Assembly (NCBI GenBank): GCA_026982215.1
Contig: JALSHN010000033.1
Span: 1 to 6,172, forward strand
Reading direction: 5' to 3'
DNA length: 6,172 nt
From: Gammaproteobacteria bacterium
GTDB lineage: Bacteria; Pseudomonadota; Gammaproteobacteria; S012-40
Position numbers and translations under genes: made by a program. Positions 1-5,152 of the stretch are shown here, piece after piece. A model generated the notes under the pieces. The model saw nothing but the letters and a program-made list of their open reading frames with translations. It made no database searches and was not told where the DNA came from. Every line of letters starts with the position of its first letter. The first letter of the stretch is position 1.

Positions 1-1279
1 TGGCCTGGATCTCGTGGGTCGATTCCTGGGTGCGTGAGGCGAGGGTGCGTACCTCGTCGGCCACCACGGCGAAACCACGTCCCTGTTCTCCGGCGCGGGC
101 GGCCTCGATGGCGGCGTTCAGCGCCAGCAGATTGGTCTGTTCGGTGATCTCGCGGATTACGTCCAGCACTGCGCCGATGGCCTCGCTGTCGCGCGCCAGG
201 GTCTCGATGGTGGTGGCGGCCTGAACTACGTCGTCGGCCAGTTTGCCGATGGAACGGGCGCTGCCGCTCACCGCGGCGTGACCGTTTCGGGCCTGCTCCC
301 CGGCCTGTTCGCTGGAATGGGCCGCTTGTCGGGTGTGGTCGGTCACCTCGCTCACGGTGCGCGACATCTCGTCGATGATACCCGCCAAATGTTCGGTCTC
401 CTGGCGCTGGCGATCGACGCTTTCAGTGGTCTTGCGCATCGCCCCCAGCAGCAGGTCGGTGACGGTGAGCAGATGGATCACACCCTGGATAACTCCGTCG
501 ATCAGTTCACGCAATTGCGCCTGGGTGTCGTTGTAGTCGTCGATGAGTCGGCCGATCTCGTCCCGGCTGTGGTGGGGTGGGATGTTCGTGGTGAGATCGC
601 CCTCGGCCAGACGGCTCATGGCCTGGGTGATTTTGCCGATGCCCCGGCTCACGTCACGACCGATGAAAAACGCCGCCGCCAGAGGCGCGAGGGTGATCAC
701 TACCCCGATGGCCAGCCCCCACGACAGGTTGTCGTGATTGGCCTGATCCACCTGAAACAGCGCTTGGTGGAAATGCTGGTATTTTTCCTGGTGAAACTGC
801 TGTAAGGCCTGGACGAGCTGTTGGCGAGAGGCATCCAGGTTTTGTGAGTGGTGGCGCAGCTCGCTCGGTGAGAGTTCGCCTTCGATCATTGCGCGGGTAA
901 AGCCGAGGGCCTGCTGGTAGTAGTCGTCGAACAGGCTCTGCAGTTTGTGAACGCTCTCGCCGGCCTGGGGGGTGAGGCGGATGATTGCCTGGAACTGGTT
1001 GTGCACCGCCTCGGCCAGCTCCTCGCCCTTTTCCAGCAGGTCCTCGTCGGCGGTGATCGCGGCACTCTGCCACAGCTCTTCCAGGCGTTCCAGGCGCATG
1101 AGGTTGGCCTGGGCCGCTTCCAGGACGGGAAAATCCACCTCGCGGGCTTCTTGCAGTGCGCTGGAGGTCTGTTCCACCGCCTGATAGAGCAGGCCGAGAT
1201 AGGCGGCGAATCCCACCGCTCCCACCAGGGCGACGGCAAGGATCTTGTCGCGAATACGCAGGTCTTGCAGCCGTTTCAT
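1..1279 (-). CDS. Methyl-accepting chemotaxis protein (transmembrane chemoreceptor), C-terminus cut by window edge
   Basis: This is an inner-membrane chemoreceptor that would pass a periplasmic signal to CheA/CheW. I read 426 codons without a stop from the ATG at 1279; the last part of the signalling domain lies beyond base 1. Residues 13-32 form TM1, 33-185 a periplasmic domain that looks all-helical and charged, and 186-207 form TM2. A HAMP domain follows at about 208-260 (AEGDLTTNIP, RDEIGRL). The cytoplasmic coiled coil leads to the highly conserved hairpin tip at about 376-417, including EQTNLLALNAAIEAARAGE and GRGFAVVADEVRTLA. The start is supported by a purine-rich AGGAGAGAGAGG just upstream. 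It is the last visible gene of an operon with a PstS-like protein and a porin, so binding-protein-mediated sensing is plausible (inference). The receptor class is certain; the ligand is unknown. The periplasmic domain shows no Cache or PAS motif that I recognise and may be a four-helix bundle. Confidence 0.96.
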   Translation of the reverse strand, partial: MKRLQDLRIRDKILAVALVGAVGFAAYLGLLYQAVEQTSSALQEAREVDFPVLEAAQANLMRLERLEELWQSAAITADEDLLEKGEELAEAVHNQFQAIIRLTPQAGESVHKLQSLFDDYYQQALGFTRAMIEGELSPSELRHHSQNLDASRQQLVQALQQFHQEKYQHFHQALFQVDQANHDNLSWGLAIGVVITLAPLAAAFFIGRDVSRGIGKITQAMSRLAEGDLTTNIPPHHSRDEIGRLIDDYNDTQAQLRELIDGVIQGVIHLLTVTDLLLGAMRKTTESVDRQRQETEHLAGIIDEMSRTVSEVTDHTRQAAHSSEQAGEQARNGHAAVSGSARSIGKLADDVVQAATTIETLARDSEAIGAVLDVIREITEQTNLLALNAAIEAARAGEQGRGFAVVADEVRTLASRTQESTHEIQA

Positions 1280-1299
1280 CCTCTCTCTCCTGGGGAAAG

Positions 1300-1321
1300 G
1301 ACGGCCCGTTGCCGGGCCGTC
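1300..1321 (-). promoter_or_regulatory. Intercistronic hairpin with GCAA tetraloop between porin and chemoreceptor genes
   Basis: There is a perfect 9-bp inverted repeat (GACGGCCCG / CGGGCCGTC) with a 4-base loop. In the minus-strand transcript the loop reads GCAA, a GNRA-type tetraloop, so the RNA hairpin should be very stable. It starts 11 bases after the porin stop and ends shortly before the receptor's ribosome binding site. The following bases are CTTTCCCC rather than a run of U. It therefore looks like an attenuator, a partial terminator or a 3'-end stabiliser rather than a full intrinsic terminator (inference). Confidence 0.6.
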
Positions 1322-1332
1322 TCAGTGGAGGC

Positions 1333-2439
1333 CTAGGGGATGATGAACGCCCATTGGACGAAATAGGTGGTGTAGTCGGCATGTTCCTCCGGGCGCGAAC
1401 GGCTGAGTTCGAATTTCACGGTGCTGGCCTCGTCGAGGTCGAAACGTACCCCGGCCACCAGTCGATCCATTCTTTCGGTGCCTAGTAGGCGGAAATAACT
1501 GTCGTTCTCGTCGAAGTCGAGATTGGCGTAGCGGCCGACGAGTTTGAAACGCTCGTGCACGCGGGCTCCCACCTGGAGGTAGTAGGCGGTGGCGTCATAG
1601 CTGCCCGGGACACCGACGCGGTTTTTGTTGCGGAAGCGGTAGATTTCCCCCAGCAGCTCCAGGCGTCCCAGCTCGGCGGCGGCATCCAGGCCGTAGACCA
1701 TTTGTTCCACCAGGGGGTCACCATAGCGGCCACCCTCGATGTTGCCGCTGCTGGCGGAGTCGGCGACCACGTTGCGCATGCCGAATGCTCCGAACTCCAG
1801 CGGCAGGCTCATGGGCTGATAGACCAGCCGTGCCAGCAGGCTCTTGTCGCGATTGGGGTCCGAGGCGACGTTGATGTCGATCTCGGGCTTGACCTCAGCG
1901 GCCGGGTGATACCCGTTGCTGGTGTCGATGGAAGGGCCATTGGCGACGGCGAACTCATAACTGAAGGTGCCGCCTTCGCTCTCCAGCTCACCGTTGGCCA
2001 TGAGGCCGACGATGTGCAGCGGCAGTACCGCGGAAGAACCATCTTCGTAGTCGAGGAAGAAGGGGCGGGAGACGGTGTCCTGGAGGATGGCGCCGTGGTG
2101 ATAGCGACGGTTCCATTGGCCCAGGGGGGAGTGGAAACGGCCGGCGGCCAGATTGAGTCGGGTGTCGACGGCATAAGAGACCCACAGCCGCTCCAGATCG
2201 GTGACCATCCCGTCGGGACCGTTTTCGAACACCAGCTCGACGAAGCCGCGTGAACGCTCGGAGATGGCCTGGGTGGCATAGAAGTCCAGCATACCCAAGG
2301 CGAAGCCAGGGTTGTCGCCGGCGTTGGTGGTGTCCGAGGCGGTGACGTCGGCGAAGATGCCGAATTCCACCGCCTGGGCGCCCAGGGGCAACAGCAGGGC
2401 CAAGGTGGCGGCCAGGGTGGTGTGTTTGATGTGTTTCAT
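1333..2439 (-). CDS. Outer-membrane porin-like beta-barrel protein
   Basis: This encodes a 368-residue protein with a clear signal peptide (MKHIKHTTLAATLALLLPLG, cleavage expected after AQA at residue 23). The mature start VEFGIFADV is typical of Gram-negative porins. The rest alternates polar and hydrophobic residues with regular aromatics, as in a many-stranded barrel. Segments such as GFVELVFENG, NLAAGRFHSPLGQWNRRYH and the late YYLQVGARVHERFKLVGRYANL resemble OprO/OprP-type or related porins. I chose the ATG at 2439 because AAGGAGG precedes it by 8 bases. An in-frame ATG at 2463 would add MRSKEEAP and overlap the previous gene's stop, but it has no ribosome binding site. The protein ends in WAFIIP, without the usual terminal Phe or Trp of barrel proteins. 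The role is inferred: passage of small solutes, with the upstream PstS-like protein hinting at an anion. Substrate unproven. Confidence 0.85.
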   Translation of the reverse strand: MKHIKHTTLAATLALLLPLGAQAVEFGIFADVTASDTTNAGDNPGFALGMLDFYATQAISERSRGFVELVFENGPDGMVTDLERLWVSYAVDTRLNLAAGRFHSPLGQWNRRYHHGAILQDTVSRPFFLDYEDGSSAVLPLHIVGLMANGELESEGGTFSYEFAVANGPSIDTSNGYHPAAEVKPEIDINVASDPNRDKSLLARLVYQPMSLPLEFGAFGMRNVVADSASSGNIEGGRYGDPLVEQMVYGLDAAAELGRLELLGEIYRFRNKNRVGVPGSYDATAYYLQVGARVHERFKLVGRYANLDFDENDSYFRLLGTERMDRLVAGVRFDLDEASTVKFELSRSRPEEHADYTTYFVQWAFIIP

Positions 2440-2447
2440 TGGGGCTT

Positions 2448-2454
2448 CCTCCTT
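2448..2454 (-). promoter_or_regulatory. Ribosome binding site fixing the porin start
   Basis: On the minus strand AAGGAGG lies 8 bases before the ATG at 2439. The longer reading from 2463 has nothing comparable upstream. This decides the porin start and places the signal peptide right at the N-terminus. Confidence 0.8.
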
Positions 2455-2459
2455 GGATC

Positions 2460-2903
2460 TCATTGCACGCTGAGCAGCACTTTGACGCGATCATCCACAG
2501 CAGAACGATCCACATATCCCAGACCGTTGGCCTGAGAGGCGACCCATTCCACCACCGCATTCTCGTCGTCCAGCTTCTCCGGCGGGAAGCCCTTGCCGGT
2601 GAAGGCCAGTTTGGCCCAATAGGCCTTGATCTGTTTGGGTTTCTTCTTCACCACCTGCCGATAGAACTGGTGGTATGCTTCGCTGTCGGTGGCTTGGTCC
2701 ACCACCACCAATTTGCCGGTGCCCGGGAGTTTGTGCAGTTTGGCCAGCCAGATCTTGCGGGCTTGCTCCGCAGTGATGGCATCGATGGCCAGGTCTTTGT
2801 GGCCGATCACCACTAATTCGGCCTGGACCCCCAGCGGAAGGTTTAGGAAAACGAGCAATAATGACGCCCAAATCGGCAGAAATGGCCGTTTTCGTTGTTC
2901 CAT
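2460..2903 (-). CDS. Small secreted PstS-like (phosphate-binding-protein family) substrate-binding protein
   Basis: This 147-residue protein has a signal peptide (positively charged MEQRKR, hydrophobic 8-24, cleavage expected after VQA at 28). The mature part of about 119 residues resembles one portion of the PstS/PBP-like fold. It has ITAEQARKIWLAK (the IF-GK region of PstS), GKLVVVDQATDSEAYHQFY, AYWAKLAFTGKG and the closing VVEWVASQANGLGYV, where PstS has its aVa-G-IGY motif. Full PstS proteins have about 320 residues in two lobes; here much of the fold is absent, though no frameshift is seen. No transport permease or ATPase gene is adjacent. GGGAG lies 9 bases before the ATG. It is the first gene of the likely operon, 20 bases from the porin gene. 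I infer a periplasmic ligand-binding or receptor-adapter role; phosphate as ligand is only suggested by family membership. Confidence 0.83.
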   Translation of the reverse strand: MEQRKRPFLPIWASLLLVFLNLPLGVQAELVVIGHKDLAIDAITAEQARKIWLAKLHKLPGTGKLVVVDQATDSEAYHQFYRQVVKKKPKQIKAYWAKLAFTGKGFPPEKLDDENAVVEWVASQANGLGYVDRSAVDDRVKVLLSVQ

Positions 2904-3193
2904 TTGCGTAGTCTCCCTTTATTTGAAGATGGTTTGGTGTTGGACTCCGCCTGGTGGACAGCGGAATCGGGGTAAAACCCGAGTAAAACTATTGAGTTAG
3001 TGTTTTTGTTCGGGTGGGAGCGGTATCGGATGGAGTGACGGGAACTTGAGGATGGACGATGTTTTTTGCCAGAAAGCCACCAGCTTGTGCGGTCTGTGTG
3101 CTGCACATTGGTTTGTTGTTCCCCTGGAACCAGAGTTCTATGACGGGAAGGTGGATTTTTGCTGGAATTGTACGAAGAGAGCGGTGTGCAGGC
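2904..3193. other. A/T-richer intergenic region upstream of the PstS-like/porin/receptor operon
   Basis: I see no convincing gene in these 290 bases; the short open frames crossing them run into real genes on other frames and have no ribosome binding site. The base composition is visibly more A/T-rich than the flanking genes. It should contain the promoter of the leftward operon, but no good -35/-10 pair stands out. Besides the repeats at 2967-2989 there is a 5-1-5 palindrome, TGTGC T GCACA, at 3097-3107, which could arise by chance. No intrinsic terminator for the 3194-3526 gene was found. Confidence 0.6.
2967..2989. promoter_or_regulatory. Candidate regulator-binding repeats upstream of the sensing operon
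   Basis: GTAAAAC occurs twice, at 2972-2978 and 2983-2989, exactly 11 bases apart. An overlapping inverted repeat, TCGGG (2967-2971) and CCCGA (2978-2982), flanks the first copy. Tandem sites with an 11-base period are the layout used by OmpR/PhoB-family response regulators, but the sequence is not a good Pho box (CTGTCAT). The site lies about 65-85 bases upstream of the PstS-like start. Function is inferred only. Confidence 0.35.
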
Positions 3194-3526
3194 TCAGCGA
3201 TCGTCGAGGCGACGGATCAGTTCTTCCACGGGGACGGTGACGTCGCGAGGGTCGAGGCGGGTGAACAGGCGCCGGTAGGTCTCGCCGCGCAGCCACAGTC
3301 GCGCGAGGGCGAAGGAGAGACGGTTGCCGAAAATCAGTGCCAGCACTAGCAGGGCGGCGAAGACCATCTCGCCGAGGAAAAAGGACAATGGCGCGTTGTC
3401 CAGCAGATGGGGGAAGGTGAAGAAGATAATCAACAATAACATGCCGATGGCGATGCCGCCGTAGACCTTGATATTGCCTTGCAGGCGGAGGATGTGTTCC
3501 AGTGCGCGACGTTCTTCTTCACTCAT
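3194..3526 (-). CDS. Small two-helix inner-membrane protein of unknown function
   Basis: I do not recognise this 110-residue protein. A charged N-terminus (MSEEERRALEHILRLQ) is followed by two hydrophobic helices at about 21-39 (VYGGIAIGMLLLIIFFTFP) and 48-67, joined by a short loop. An Arg-rich tail of about 40 residues (LWLRGETYRRLFTRLDPRD, ending VEELIRRLDDR) follows. By the positive-inside rule both ends are probably cytoplasmic. The ATG at 3526 has no Shine-Dalgarno match upstream (CTTATACCCC), but there is no better in-frame start and the upstream frame meets a stop. It is divergent from the LuxR gene and separated from the leftward operon by 290 bases, so it is probably its own transcription unit. 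Codon use looks like that of its neighbours, supporting a real gene. Confidence 0.75.
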   Translation of the reverse strand: MSEEERRALEHILRLQGNIKVYGGIAIGMLLLIIFFTFPHLLDNAPLSFFLGEMVFAALLVLALIFGNRLSFALARLWLRGETYRRLFTRLDPRDVTVPVEELIRRLDDR

Positions 3527-3552
3527 GGGGTATAAGCTGATCGGGTGATCTG

Positions 3553-3580
3553 TTGATGACAGGCTGTTTCATTGTACACT
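3553..3580 (+). promoter_or_regulatory. Candidate promoter for the LuxR-type gene
   Basis: A -35-like TTGATG (3553-3558) lies 16 bases before a -10-like TACACT (3575-3580); each matches the sigma-70 consensus in 4 of 6 positions. On the opposite strand TACAAT (3571-3576) matches the -10 consensus in 5 of 6 and could serve the 3526 gene, although no good -35 accompanies it. The two elements share the TGTACA core, so divergent transcription could be mutually exclusive (inference). Confidence 0.4.
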
Positions 3581-3626
3581 GAGCCCGCCTGTGCTGGGTC
3601 GGCAGCGTTTTGTCAAGGAGGGGACC

Positions 3627-4376
3627 ATGGACCAGCTCGGTGACACGACGGATCTGACCACCGAGGAGTTGCGCATCCTGTTCGGCCTCATCGAGGCCTG
3701 CCACGACGTGGAATGTCGGGAGGATTTCCTGGAGTGGGTCTATCCCGGTTTTCGTAAGCTCATTCCCCATGGCCATTTCGCCTGCGGCATCGGCAGCACG
3801 CCGGAGAATTATGTCCTCTGTCACCTGAACGTCAACTTCCCCGAGGGCTATCTGCGCCAAGTGATTTCTCGAGACGGCCGGCTCACTAGCCCGGTGGCTC
3901 GCTGGTGGGTGCAGAGCAAGGTGCCGCAATACGTCGATCTGCAGCAGGTGGATGGCGCAGACGGTGGGGTGCCCAAGGGGTGGGTCAAGGCGGCCCAGGA
4001 GCATGGTTTCCGCAATCTGGTGGGCCATGGCATGGCCGACATCAAGTCCAAGGCGGCCAGTTACTTCGCCCTGGCCAACGTCGATCGCTGGGGAGACCGT
4101 GAGGCGGCCTTGCTGGAGATCATGGTGCCCCATCTGCACTTGGCCCTGGTGAATTTGGCCACCGAGCTGCCCCGCACCGAGCCCATCCGTCTCTCGCCCC
4201 GGGAACGGGAGGTGCTGGCCTGGATCAAGGAGGGCAAGTCCAACGACGAGATCGGCATCATTCTCGGCATCAGTCCGGGGACGGTGAAGGTACACGTCAA
4301 GAACATCCTGCAGAAACTGGAGGTGACCACCCGCACCCAGGCAGTGGCCAAGGCCCTGGAACACGGTCTGGTCTGA
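3627..4376 (+). CDS. LuxR-family transcriptional regulator, EpsA-like
   Basis: This 249-residue DNA-binding regulator has a C-terminal LuxR/GerE helix-turn-helix at about 187-249. Visible motifs are LSPREREVLAWIKEGKSNDE, IGIILGISPGTVKVHVKNIL and QKLEVTTRTQAVAKA. The N-terminal 180 residues are not a response-regulator receiver. They resemble the sensory part of EpsA regulators linked to exopolysaccharide and exosortase/PEP-CTERM loci (FLEWVYPGFRKLIPHGHFACGIG); this assignment rests on recall. I chose the ATG at 3627 because AAGGAGGGG (3615-3623) lies just before it; a GTG at 3591 would add 12 residues with no ribosome binding site. It is divergent from the small membrane protein gene and convergent with comF, 7 bases apart. 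No luxI, exosortase or polysaccharide gene lies in the window, so its target is unknown. Confidence 0.9.
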   Translation: MDQLGDTTDLTTEELRILFGLIEACHDVECREDFLEWVYPGFRKLIPHGHFACGIGSTPENYVLCHLNVNFPEGYLRQVISRDGRLTSPVARWWVQSKVPQYVDLQQVDGADGGVPKGWVKAAQEHGFRNLVGHGMADIKSKAASYFALANVDRWGDREAALLEIMVPHLHLALVNLATELPRTEPIRLSPREREVLAWIKEGKSNDEIGIILGISPGTVKVHVKNILQKLEVTTRTQAVAKALEHGLV

Positions 4377-4383
4377 GGTCACC

Positions 4384-5058
4384 TCACTGGCCCGCCCGGG
4401 CCACCACCCACACCTCCACCCGTTCCGCACCCGCTTCGAGCAGGGCCCGGGCCAGGGCGGCCGTGGTGCTGCCGGTGGTCATCACGTCGTCGACCAGCGC
4501 CACATGGCGGGGTGGCCTTCCCCGGATGGCAAAGGCGCCTGCCAGATTGCCGCGACGCCGATGGGCGTCGAGGGCCGATTGCGGCTGAGTGGCACGGATG
4601 CGCCGTGCCCCTCGCCACAGGGGCAGGCCGAGCCGTCGGGCGGTGATGCGGGCGATCTCCAGGGCCTGGTTGAAACCCCGCTCCCGCAGCCGGCCGCGGT
4701 GCAGGGGAACGGGTAACAGGGCGGCGGGGCGTTCCCCGGCTTGTCCCTCCACAGCCCCGGCCAACAGCGCTCCCAGGTCGTGTGCCAAACCGAGGCGGCC
4801 ATGAAATTTCAGCGCCTGGATCAGCGTATCCACCGGTGGGGCATAGCGGAGGGCGGCGAGGGTGCGCCATTGCGGCGGTGGCTTGTGCAGGCAGGCCCCG
4901 CACAGCCGGGTCTCGGGCAGGGGGTCGGCGCAACGGGGGCAGCTCGGGCCGGGACGGGGCAGGGCCCCTAGGCAGAGGGAGCACAGCCAGGCGTCGCTGG
5001 CGTGGACCGCCTGACACAGAGGGCATTGGTTGGGCAGCCAGTGGCGCAGCCAGCGCAT
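4384..5058 (-). CDS. comF: ComF family protein (phosphoribosyltransferase-like, competence/DNA-uptake associated)
   Basis: This 224-residue cytoplasmic protein has the full ComF layout. The N-terminus MRWLRHWLPNQCPLC carries zinc-finger-like pairs CPLC (12-15), CSLC (26-29), CPRC (40-43) and CGAC (53-56). LKFHGRLGLAHDLG (83-96) and the family motif LRERGFNQALEIAR (124-137) follow. The TQPQSALD...R..NLAGAF stretch comes next, then the PRPP-binding loop VALVDDVMTTGSTT (186-199). In naturally competent bacteria ComF homologues help bring incoming single-stranded DNA to recombination; in others the role is unclear. Length is normal for the family. The start is the first Met before the first Cys pair, but the ribosome binding site is weak. 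It diverges from bioB, an arrangement common in gammaproteobacteria, and its leader includes half of the BirA-like operator, so biotin-linked control is possible (inference). Confidence 0.93.
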   Translation of the reverse strand: MRWLRHWLPNQCPLCQAVHASDAWLCSLCLGALPRPGPSCPRCADPLPETRLCGACLHKPPPQWRTLAALRYAPPVDTLIQALKFHGRLGLAHDLGALLAGAVEGQAGERPAALLPVPLHRGRLRERGFNQALEIARITARRLGLPLWRGARRIRATQPQSALDAHRRRGNLAGAFAIRGRPPRHVALVDDVMTTGSTTAALARALLEAGAERVEVWVVARAGQ

Positions 5059-5061
5059 GGC

Positions 5062-5090
5062 GTCAACCTGAGCGGGTCTTGTTGGTTGAC
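5062..5090. promoter_or_regulatory. BirA-type biotin operator between comF and bioB
   Basis: A perfect inverted repeat, GTCAACC (5062-5068) and GGTTGAC (5084-5090), is separated by 15 bases. The known BirA operators of E. coli and Bacillus follow TTGTnAACC - 14 to 16 bases - GGTTnACAA. With outer bases included, the right half (GGTTGACAG) matches 8 of 9 and the left half (GCGTCAACC) 7 of 9. The right half overlaps the bioB -35 box, so biotinyl-AMP-bound BirA would block polymerase. The left half ends 3 bases before the comF start codon. Confidence 0.75.
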
Positions 5091-5113
5091 AGGCTCGGGC
5101 CGGGTCTTATCAT
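5086..5113 (+). promoter_or_regulatory. Sigma-70 promoter of bioB
   Basis: A perfect -35 box TTGACA (5086-5091) and a -10 box TATCAT (5108-5113, 5 of 6 matches) are 16 bases apart. Transcription would begin near 5120, about 33 bases before the bioB ATG. The -35 box shares bases with the right half of the BirA-like operator, which explains how the promoter could be repressed. Confidence 0.75.
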
Positions 5114-5152
5114 GGCCGCCATTCCCCATTCTCGACTCTGGAGATCCCCAAG

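Noticed and set aside
278..805. Plus-strand open frame of 175 codons
   Set aside because: It is opposite the well-supported chemoreceptor gene and its translation has no recognisable motifs; it is a shadow frame of GC-rich DNA.
1555..2253. Plus-strand open frame of 232 codons opposite the porin gene
   Set aside because: The minus-strand frame has a signal peptide, ribosome binding site and porin features; the plus frame is a low-complexity antisense shadow.
2440..2463. Alternative porin start at 2463 with an ATGA overlap of the previous stop
   Set aside because: Translational coupling is possible, but AAGGAGG correctly placed before the ATG at 2439 and a signal peptide beginning there make 2439 the better choice.
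2960..2995. Possible sigma-28 (FliA) chemotaxis promoter on the minus strand
   Set aside because: AATAGTTT and CCCGATTC resemble the two boxes, but the spacing is 14 rather than 11 bases and the -10 match is poor.
3067..3090. Possible sigma-54 promoter on the minus strand (TGGCTTTCTGGCA)
   Set aside because: The GG and GC elements are not 10 bases apart as sigma-54 requires.
2843..3106. Minus-strand open frame of 87 codons in the intergenic region
   Set aside because: It overlaps the start of the PstS-like gene in another frame and has no ribosome binding site or protein features.
3519..4430. Minus-strand open frame of 303 codons
   Set aside because: It is longer than the LuxR gene it covers, but the plus frame has a classic LuxR helix-turn-helix and a strong ribosome binding site, and the minus frame has no domain.
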